The notes below the pieces were generated by a model that made no database searches, was not told the DNA's origin, and saw only the letters and a list, made by a program, of their open reading frames with translations. Made by a program: the position numbers and the translations under genes. 47,133 nucleotides of DNA from Cupriavidus sp. (GTDB lineage: Bacteria > Pseudomonadota > Gammaproteobacteria > Burkholderiales > Burkholderiaceae): NCBI GenBank assembly GCA_031180665.1, contig JAPSLP010000039.1:1-47133 (forward strand), read 5' to 3'. Positions 41,799 to 47,133 of this stretch are shown in pieces; the stretch's first letter is position 1; the number at the start of each line of letters is the position of its first letter.

Positions 41799-44000
41799 TT
41801 ACACGTCGTCTTGCGCATCGCGGCTGGCCTTGCGCTTGTGGCCGGCGTTCGGCGTGGGCCTGTCCGGTTCGGGGAGGCGATCGGCGGTTCGCGCCATGTC
41901 GACGTACGCCGGCAAGCCTAATTTCGTGCAGGCGTCCATCAGCCAGTACAACGCCGAAGCGCGATGGCCGTCGTCGAGCGTGGCCACCGCCTCCGCCACC
42001 AAGGGCAGCAACATCGACGCGTGTTCGGCAGGGCAGTTCGTTGCGGCGTACTCCGCGATACGCGTAATGATCTTGACCTCGTGTCGCTGTGTTCGCGGCA
42101 GACCTTTGGCCTTCTCGAGGATCCAGGCCTTGCACACGGCGGTTTCCGCGGCGCGCTCCAGGTGCAGCAGCAGGTCGCCACGTTGCCCCAGGGGCAGCAT
42201 GGCCAGGATTTGCGAGAGTTGGTCCGTCAGTGCCACCCAGCTGGTCGGCAAGCTGGCGATGGCATAGTCGTCGGGCGATACCGCGATTCGCACATCGGTA
42301 TTCCGTTGCTTGTGTGGGGCACCTTCCGCCCATGCGAGCAAGTCCATCGCAATGGTGCGTAACGGCGCGTATCGATGAGGCGCTGGGAGGCTCGCGGCGG
42401 TATTGATCAGAACCCGGCGCCAGTGCCCATCACGGAAGAAGGCGCCGATCATCCATACCAGCAGCCCGGCGCGATCCTTGTCGCCCAAGTCATTGCAGAG
42501 GGCCATCAAACGAGGGACGACCGTGCCGGGCTGCCGATCGAAACCGTAGGAACTCCTGGCGAGCTGCAGCAGAGGCTCGCGTCGCAGCTCGGGTGACAGC
42601 GCCTGGGCTTGCTCGCAGAGCGCAACGAAGCGCGCTTCCTTCCCGTCCTCGCCGATATGGCCGCACATGGTTGCCAGTTCCGCCAGGCAATCCGCCTGAA
42701 GCGCAGGGTCCGCGCCCTTGCAGGCGTGCAGCAACCTGTCCCAGAAAAGCGGTGCGGTCACTTCGTCCCCGTTTCGGCAAGCGGCGTCGAACGCGTGCTT
42801 GAGCACGCCGATTGCGAGGCCATGTGGCAACGCGCTGGTGGCCGCGAACACCTCCTCGAGCAACGGGGCGCATGGTCCCTGGACGTCGAACTCTTCCAAT
42901 GGCTGCAGCATGCTGGACAGCACGTTGGCCGCGTCTACCGGCGAAAGCAGGGTCAGGGCACTCTCGATCAGCGCCCGCCACCCTTTGGGCACGGCAACGC
43001 CGACAGCCAGGGGTTCATCCAGGCAGGCGCACCCGTGGAACGCCCCGTACGCCAGCGATTGCAACAACGTCTTGCAGTGTGGGCTCCGCACTTGCTGCGC
43101 ATCGGCGAGGACGTCCGCCCACAAGGCCCACCGGTGCGCAGTGCTGTCGCGCGAACGATAGCGGCGCGCGACTGCTCTTGCGACCGCGTTCAGCAAGCGG
43201 ACCCGCTGCAATTGGATAAAGGGGTCGGCGTCGCCTTGCCGAGCCCGTGCGCTGCACAGCGTGGCGTCGAGCATCGCGCGCCATGGTGCGACGTCGCGAT
43301 CGTCGCAATGCTCAGTGACCATCGCTTGCACCGCGACCCGGTCGTTCGGCGGCAGGCGAGCGGCGATATCCAGCCAGGCAGCCAGTCCTGGTTTCATCAT
43401 GGTTTCGAGATCGGCATGCGCGATCCATGCCAGGAGCGACGAACCGCGCTCGGCGTCGCCAAGCGCCAGCAATTCGTCCAGCGCCCGTATGGCCGGCGGC
43501 GGCGCGGCAGGCGGGAGAGGTGGCAGCGATGCCAGCGCACGTTCACGTACGACCGGGTGAAGCGGCACCGAACAAGGGGACGCGGCAGTGCAGCAGAAAT
43601 GAGAAAGCGGATCGGGACAACGCCGTCGCACGGCGCAATGCAGTGCGTTCCACAGCCGCGGCCGCGCAGGCGCCGGGCACTGCTCGATGCGCCCCCGCAG
43701 GCGTTGAACGTCGGCGTGCGAGACGATCCATTGCATCTGCTCGCCGAGGCGGACAGGCGTGATGCGAGCGCGGTCAAGCGCTCGATGCGCGTGCCTCGAT
43801 GTCAGTCCGAGCGCCATCGCCGCGGCATCATCCACTCGCTCGGCGATCTGCAGGACGATATGGCCGGGCAGATCGCAGAACGTCGCCCGCTGTCCACCGG
43901 GTGGCGGGCAAAGGCGCGACGCGGCGTTGGTGTCTGGGGGCGTTGCGGATACGCCCGGGGCGGGATCGCCGCCGGGCGAGCGGACGGGATGGTGCAGCAT
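41799..44000 (-). CDS. Unrecognised 733-residue protein: F-box-like N-terminus plus degenerate helical repeats
   Basis: No family was recognised as a whole. Residues 1-40 are Pro/Gly-rich. Residues 43-76 (CDLPGHIVLQIAERVDD...LTSRHAHRAL) match the F-box pattern of LP-x2-I, spaced hydrophobics, an Asp pair, then L-x-SR-x4-AL. A Pro-rich linker is at 159-169. From about 175 the protein is mostly alpha-helical, with at least six related units of about 55 residues (starting near 179, 352, 430, 504, 601 and 674), each of the form LxDxxRxxxLLxW ... AxxLPxxxR. The C-terminus carries HKRKASR (721-727), resembling a nuclear localisation signal. No signal peptide or transmembrane helix is seen. ATG 44000 follows an ideal AGGAGGT with a 6-base gap. 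GC content looks lower than in its neighbours. Action in a eukaryotic host cell is a hypothesis. An intracellular scaffold protein is the alternative. Confidence 0.75.
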   Translation of the reverse strand: MLHHPVRSPGGDPAPGVSATPPDTNAASRLCPPPGGQRATFCDLPGHIVLQIAERVDDAAAMALGLTSRHAHRALDRARITPVRLGEQMQWIVSHADVQRLRGRIEQCPAPARPRLWNALHCAVRRRCPDPLSHFCCTAASPCSVPLHPVVRERALASLPPLPPAAPPPAIRALDELLALGDAERGSSLLAWIAHADLETMMKPGLAAWLDIAARLPPNDRVAVQAMVTEHCDDRDVAPWRAMLDATLCSARARQGDADPFIQLQRVRLLNAVARAVARRYRSRDSTAHRWALWADVLADAQQVRSPHCKTLLQSLAYGAFHGCACLDEPLAVGVAVPKGWRALIESALTLLSPVDAANVLSSMLQPLEEFDVQGPCAPLLEEVFAATSALPHGLAIGVLKHAFDAACRNGDEVTAPLFWDRLLHACKGADPALQADCLAELATMCGHIGEDGKEARFVALCEQAQALSPELRREPLLQLARSSYGFDRQPGTVVPRLMALCNDLGDKDRAGLLVWMIGAFFRDGHWRRVLINTAASLPAPHRYAPLRTIAMDLLAWAEGAPHKQRNTDVRIAVSPDDYAIASLPTSWVALTDQLSQILAMLPLGQRGDLLLHLERAAETAVCKAWILEKAKGLPRTQRHEVKIITRIAEYAATNCPAEHASMLLPLVAEAVATLDDGHRASALYWLMDACTKLGLPAYVDMARTADRLPEPDRPTPNAGHKRKASRDAQDDV

Positions 44001-44006
44001 GGCATG

Positions 44007-44013
44007 ACCTCCT
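44007..44013 (-). promoter_or_regulatory. Strong Shine-Dalgarno of the F-box-like gene
   Basis: AGGAGGT on the minus strand, 6 bases before ATG 44000. This decides the start against the 46-residue longer in-frame option at 44138, whose upstream sequence has no ribosome site. An overlapping out-of-frame ATG at 44005 is too close to be used. Confidence 0.8.
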
Positions 44014-44247
44014 GCGGTGGGCCACGCCGGGCGCCGTGGACAGCGCCAGGCGCGTGCATTGGCGTGCGGATACAGTGTCCCGATCCTGGCGCACTCACCG
44101 CGGGACCGTGCTCCTGTATGCGCGTACCTTAGCCGCAAGCCTTGCTGCCGCCTTTAGCTTCGTGCCCACCACCGCAAGGCGCGGCACGCGCAGAACGGCT
44201 CGCCGCCGGTGGTGGCATGCCAAACCGTTCGTCCGCGCGCTGTCGCG

Positions 44248-45207
44248 CTAGTGCATGCCCGCGGCCGCGCCAATCAGCGCCTCCAGCTTGACCGCATCGG
44301 CGGCGAAGGCGCGGATGCCCTCGGCCAGCTTCTCGGTGGCCATCGCGTCCTCGTTCAGCTGCCAGCGGAAGGCCGGCTCATCGCAGTGCACGCGGGCGAT
44401 ATGGCCGGCCTGGGCGTCGTCGACCGACAGCTTGCGCTCGACCGGCGCGGTGCTGGCAGCCAGCTGCTCCAGCAGCTCCGGGCTGATGGTCAGCAGATCG
44501 CAGCCGGCCAGCGACAGGATCTGGTCGGTATTGCGGAAGCTCGCGCCCATCACCTCGGTCTTGTAGCCGAAGCGCTTGTAGTAGTCGTAGATCTGCCGCA
44601 CCGAATGCACGCCCGGATCCGAGTCACCGCTGTTGGCGTCGGGATTCCACTTGTCGCCGGCCTGCTTGCGGTACCAGTCGAGGATGCGGCCGACGAAGGG
44701 CGAGATCAGCTGCGCGCCGGCCTCGGCGCAGGCCACCGCCTGCACCAGCGAGAACAGCAGCGTCATGTTGCAGCGGATGCCCTCGCGCTGCAGCACCTCG
44801 GCGGCGCGGATGCCTTCCCAGGTCGAGGCGATCTTGATCAGCACGCGCTCGCGCGGCACGCCGGCGCTTTCGTACAGCGCGATCAGATGACGCGCCTTGG
44901 CCACCGTCGCCGCGGTATCGAAGGACAGCCGCGCATCGACCTCGGTCGACACCCGGCCCGGCACGATCTTCAGGATCTCGCCGCCGAAGGCGATCAGCAG
45001 CGCGTCCATCACGGCGTCGGCGCCGGCGTCGTGATGATCGCGCACGGCCTTCTCGAGCAGCGGCCGGTATTCGGGCTTCTGCACGGCCTTCAGGATCAGC
45101 GACGGATTGGTGGTGGCATCCTGCGGCGTGTACTGCTTCATCGCCTGGAAGTCGCCGGTATCGGCCACCACGGTGGTGAACTGCTTCAGTTGCGCTAGCT
45201 GGTTCAT
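44248..45207 (-). CDS. tal: Transaldolase
   Basis: 319-residue TalB-type enzyme of the non-oxidative pentose phosphate pathway, exchanging a dihydroxyacetone unit between sugar phosphates. The N-terminal VVADTGDFQAMKQYTPQDATTNPSLI is standard, and the Schiff-base Lys125 lies in VLIKIASTWEGIRAA. CNMTLLFSLVQAVACAEAG and SPFVGRILDWY follow. ATG 45207 gives the family length. It is divergent from rpiA, another enzyme of the same pathway, across a 236-base gap with a tandem repeat. Confidence 0.97.
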   Translation of the reverse strand: MNQLAQLKQFTTVVADTGDFQAMKQYTPQDATTNPSLILKAVQKPEYRPLLEKAVRDHHDAGADAVMDALLIAFGGEILKIVPGRVSTEVDARLSFDTAATVAKARHLIALYESAGVPRERVLIKIASTWEGIRAAEVLQREGIRCNMTLLFSLVQAVACAEAGAQLISPFVGRILDWYRKQAGDKWNPDANSGDSDPGVHSVRQIYDYYKRFGYKTEVMGASFRNTDQILSLAGCDLLTISPELLEQLAASTAPVERKLSVDDAQAGHIARVHCDEPAFRWQLNEDAMATEKLAEGIRAFAADAVKLEALIGAAAGMH

Positions 45208-45259
45208 GATGGATTGCGTCGGACGGGAAAGGAATCGGAACGGCTCACCGCATCGGTGC

Positions 45260-45308
45260 CATATCGCGGGGCACATATCGCGGGGCACATCGCGCGGGGC
45301 ACATCGGG
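45260..45308 (+). repeat. 14-base tandem repeat in the tal-rpiA intergenic region
   Basis: CATATCGCGGGGCA occurs twice perfectly (45260-45273, 45274-45287). A variant CATCGCGCGGGGCA (45288-45301) and a partial CATCGGG (45302-45308) follow. Directly after, CGGGCCATTGT occurs twice (45305-45315 and 45318-45328). The array lies in the shared upstream region of two divergent pentose phosphate genes. Confidence 0.8.
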
Positions 45309-45358
45309 CCATTGTACCGGGCCATTGTGGGACCCCTGGCGGCCCGGGCGCAATCCGT

Positions 45359-45364
45359 TACACT
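45359..45364 (+). promoter_or_regulatory. Possible -10 box of rpiA
   Basis: TACACT in the context GTTACACTACGC, 79 bases before the rpiA ATG. The -35 region is not convincing, with the best candidate being TGGCGG at 45337-45342. Confidence 0.3.
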
Positions 45365-45443
45365 ACGCGGTTTCCGCAACCGACTTTTCCGGCTCCGCAC
45401 CGTACCGCAGCGCGGTCCACGGCCGGGCCCAAGGCAGCAGGCA

Positions 45444-46130
45444 ATGACCCAGGATGAACTGAAGGCGCAGGTGGCGCAGGCCGCCGCGGACTATGTCGAG
45501 AAGGAAGTCGCCGAAGGGGCGGTGCTCGGTGTCGGCACCGGTTCGACCGCCAACCTGTTCATCGATGCGGTGGCGCGCTTCAAGGACCGCTTCGCCGGCG
45601 CGGTGTCGAGCTCCGAGGCCTCGACCCGGCGCCTGCAGCAGCACGGCTTCAAGGTGCTGGACCTGAACGAGGTCGACGAGATTCCGGTCTACGTCGACGG
45701 CGCCGACGAGATCGATGCCAGCGGCGCGATGATCAAGGGCGGCGGCGGCGCGCTGACGCGCGAGAAGATCGTCGCCTCGGTGGCGCGCACCTTCGTCTGC
45801 ATCGCCGACGCCAGCAAGCTGGTCGGCGTGATGGGCCAGTTCCCGCTGCCGGTCGAGGTGATCCCGATGGCGCGCGCGGCGGTCGCACGCAAGCTGGCGG
45901 CGCTGGGCGGCCAGCCGCGCCTGCGCATGACCAAGGAAGGCGGCATCTACAAGACCGACAACGGCAATGTGATCCTGGACGTCAGCGGCCTGGCCATCGG
46001 CGACCCGAAGGGCATGGAGCAGGCGATCAACCAGCTGCCGGGCGTGGTGACCGTGGGTCTGTTCGCGCTGCGCGGCGCCGACGTGCTGCTGCTGGGCACG
46101 GCCGACGGGGTGCGGCGCACGGACTTCTGA
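45444..46130 (+). CDS. rpiA: Ribose-5-phosphate isomerase A
   Basis: 228-residue enzyme interconverting ribose 5-phosphate and ribulose 5-phosphate. Motifs are VLGVGTGSTANLFID, the phosphate and catalytic region VDGADEIDASGAMIKGGGGALTREKIV, and a terminal LLLGTADGVRRTDF. The length equals the bacterial RpiA norm with ATG 45444, which follows AAGGCAGCAGG. A clear terminator follows at 46158. It is divergent from tal. Confidence 0.97.
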   Translation: MTQDELKAQVAQAAADYVEKEVAEGAVLGVGTGSTANLFIDAVARFKDRFAGAVSSSEASTRRLQQHGFKVLDLNEVDEIPVYVDGADEIDASGAMIKGGGGALTREKIVASVARTFVCIADASKLVGVMGQFPLPVEVIPMARAAVARKLAALGGQPRLRMTKEGGIYKTDNGNVILDVSGLAIGDPKGMEQAINQLPGVVTVGLFALRGADVLLLGTADGVRRTDF

Positions 46131-46157
46131 CCCGGCCTATCCGCTCGCACAAACGAC

Positions 46158-46190
46158 AAAGGCGCCAGGAAACTGGCGCCTTTGTCTTTT
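46158..46190 (+). terminator. Rho-independent terminator of rpiA
   Basis: AAAGGCGCCAG-GAAA-CTGGCGCCTTT hairpin with a GNRA loop, then TGTCTTTT, 27 bases after the rpiA stop. Confidence 0.9.
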
Positions 46191-46216
46191 CCCCTCTCCC
46201 GCTTGCGGGAGAGGGG
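46191..46216. repeat. CCCTCTCCC palindromic repeat, type a, after rpiA
   Basis: CCCCTCTCCCGC-TT-GCGGGAGAGGGG, a perfect inverted repeat, followed by TAGGGGAGAGGG. It starts directly at the end of the rpiA terminator. Confidence 0.75.
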
Positions 46217-46264
46217 TAGGGGAGAGGGTAGTGGGGCGGTGGTTGTGCCGACGTGGCTTGAAAC

Positions 46265-46308
46265 CACCCCCTCTCCCCAACCCTCTCCCCCTGAGGGGGA
46301 GAGGGGGA
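46265..46308. repeat. CCCTCTCCCC palindromic repeat, type b
   Basis: CCACCCCCTCTCCCC, a short AA spacer, then CCCTCTCCCC-CTGA-GGGGGAGAGGG. It is almost identical to 35368-35413. It pairs with the type a element about 50 bases away, as at the other site but in the opposite order. Confidence 0.7.
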
Positions 46309-46351
46309 ACACCGTCAGGATGGCAGATCCCCCGGCGTGCCGATTTTCGCT

Positions 46352-46624
46352 TCAGCTCTGCGGCGGCACATACCCCGCCGCCTGGTCCGCGCCCTCGCCG
46401 AAGAAGTACTTCTCGGTCTGCTTCAGCAGATACTGGCGCGCACGGGTGTCGGCCATGTTCAGGCGGTTTTCATTGATCAGCATGGTCTGGTGCTTGAGCC
46501 AGCCGGCCCAGGCCTCCTTCGACACGTTCTGCCAGATCTTCTTGCCCAGTTCGCCGGGCAGCGGCGGGAAATCGAGGCCCTCGGCCTCCTTGTTCAGCTT
46601 GACGCAATGGACCATGCGGGCCAT
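46352..46624 (-). CDS. yggX: Probable Fe(2+)-trafficking protein (YggX family)
   Basis: 90-residue small cytosolic protein that protects iron-sulfur clusters from oxidative damage in enterobacteria. MARMVHCVKLNKEAEGLDFPP carries the conserved Cys7. WQNVSKEAWAGWLKHQTMLINENRLNMAD and the end KYFFGEGADQAAGYVPP are family hallmarks. GGAGT precedes the start on its strand. It follows the argA gene on the same strand after about 135 bases, the usual order in Burkholderiaceae. Confidence 0.96.
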   Translation of the reverse strand: MARMVHCVKLNKEAEGLDFPPLPGELGKKIWQNVSKEAWAGWLKHQTMLINENRLNMADTRARQYLLKQTEKYFFGEGADQAAGYVPPQS

Positions 46625-46759
46625 GGGGGACTCCTTGTATTCGTGTGATCGCGGCGTGCCGCGCGGCGGGTGCGCGAAGGTGGGGGCTTGCCGGCGGCGT
46701 TCGTACGGCGGCTATTGTAGCGAAGCGGGGGCGTGCCCCGCGCCTCGCCCCTACCGTGC

Positions 46760-47133
46760 TTACAGTTTCTTCATCAGCACCATCGACTTGCGCTGCCAGT
46801 TGTACAGCTTGCGCTTGTCCTCCGGGAGGTCGTCGACGCTGGCGCGCACGAAGCCGCGCTTCAGGAACCAGTGCTCGGTACGGGTCGTCAGCACGAACAG
46901 CCGATCCAGGCCGAGCGCGCGCGCCCGCCGCTCGATGCGCTTGAGCAGCCGTTCGCCGTCGCCGGTGCCCTGGGCGTCGGGCGAGACCGTCAGGCAGGCC
47001 ATCTCGGCCATGCCTTCGCGCGGATAGGGGTAGAGCGCGGCGCAGCCGAACAGCACGCCGTCGTGCTCGATCACCGAGAAGTTGCCGATATCGCGCTCGA
47101 TCAGATGGCGCCCGCGCGGCACCAGCGTGCCGT
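46760..47133 (-). CDS. argA: Amino-acid N-acetyltransferase (N-acetylglutamate synthase), C-terminal part (cut by window end)
   Basis: The open frame enters from the right edge. The visible 124 or so residues are the GNAT acetyltransferase domain of the ArgA type: IERDIGNFSVIEHDGVLFGCAALYPYP, the acetyl-CoA loop VSPDAQGTGDGERLLKRIE, and LTTRTEHWFLKRGFV with the C-terminal YNWQRKSMVLMKKL. The N-terminal amino-acid kinase-like domain would lie outside the window. The enzyme makes N-acetylglutamate, the first step of arginine synthesis. The acetyl-CoA loop reads QGTGDGERL instead of the more usual QGxGxGxxL, with the needed glycines kept. Confidence 0.92.
   Translation of the reverse strand, partial: GTLVPRGRHLIERDIGNFSVIEHDGVLFGCAALYPYPREGMAEMACLTVSPDAQGTGDGERLLKRIERRARALGLDRLFVLTTRTEHWFLKRGFVRASVDDLPEDKRKLYNWQRKSMVLMKKL

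Noticed and set aside
42609..44132. Plus-strand open frame of about 500 codons opposite the F-box-like gene
   Set aside because: It has shadow-type composition (Arg/Gln/His-rich, no hydrophobic periodicity) and no ribosome site. The minus-strand product has a strong ribosome site and regular helical repeats.
44001..44260. Search for a TTCG-N16-TTCG (hrpII) box upstream of the F-box-like gene
   Set aside because: No CGAA-N16-CGAA is present on the plus strand in this interval, so type III co-regulation of the Ralstonia type is not supported.

Overview
The window is a high-GC chromosomal segment of a betaproteobacterium, most likely Burkholderiaceae and probably Cupriavidus/Ralstonia-like. The evidence is the gene order surE-pcm-nlpD-rpoS, ndk-rlmN-pilF-rodZ-ispG-hisS-yfgM-bamB-der-hfq-hflX-hflK-hflC-hisZ-purA and rnr-rlmB, plus a Bug-type (TctC) binding protein. 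The genus is inferred from synteny only.

Layout. 1-404: 3' end of recR. 454-4867: LysR regulator, class III CoA-transferase, HMG-CoA lyase and Bug periplasmic binding protein, a compact catabolic locus. 5180-8143: a SsuA/TauA-like ABC importer (binding protein, ATPase, permease). 8195-9169: quinone oxidoreductase on the minus strand. 9390-14001: surE, pcm, nlpD, rpoS and a PolB-like 3'-5' exonuclease, with an EEP-family nuclease convergent to it. 15015-16475: rlmD, convergent with a BI-1 family membrane protein. 17587-27440: a long plus-strand housekeeping run from ndk to der covering nucleotide, rRNA/tRNA, pilus, shape, isoprenoid, histidyl-tRNA, outer-membrane and ribosome assembly functions. 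27671-34669: hfq-hflX-hflK-hflC-hisZ-purA. 34785-35348: phosphoribosyltransferase. 35527-36669: an Rrf2 regulator and an NAD(P)-binding protein, each behind a matching operator-like dyad. 37152-37238: tRNA-Leu(CAG) behind a consensus promoter. 37309-41708: rnr, rlmB and a class III-type sirtuin. 41799-44000: an unrecognised 733-residue protein. 44248-47133: transaldolase, rpiA, YggX-type protein and the 3' part of argA.

Most of the window is conserved core genome. The outstanding item is the minus-strand gene at 41799-44000, which sits alone among housekeeping genes. It has an F-box-like N-terminus, a proline-rich linker, at least six degenerate helical repeats of about 55 residues and a basic KRK cluster at the C-terminus, and its base composition looks lower in GC than its surroundings. 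This is the architecture of proteins that act inside eukaryotic cells, but no known family was recognised.

Smaller points of interest are the paired Rrf2 operators, CGGGTACAATC boxes exactly 7 nt before the start codons of surE and rlmB (possible leaderless mRNAs), two families of intergenic palindromic repeats, and low-complexity extensions on Pcm, RpoS, HflX and RNase R. No insertion sequence, prophage, CRISPR array or rRNA gene was seen.
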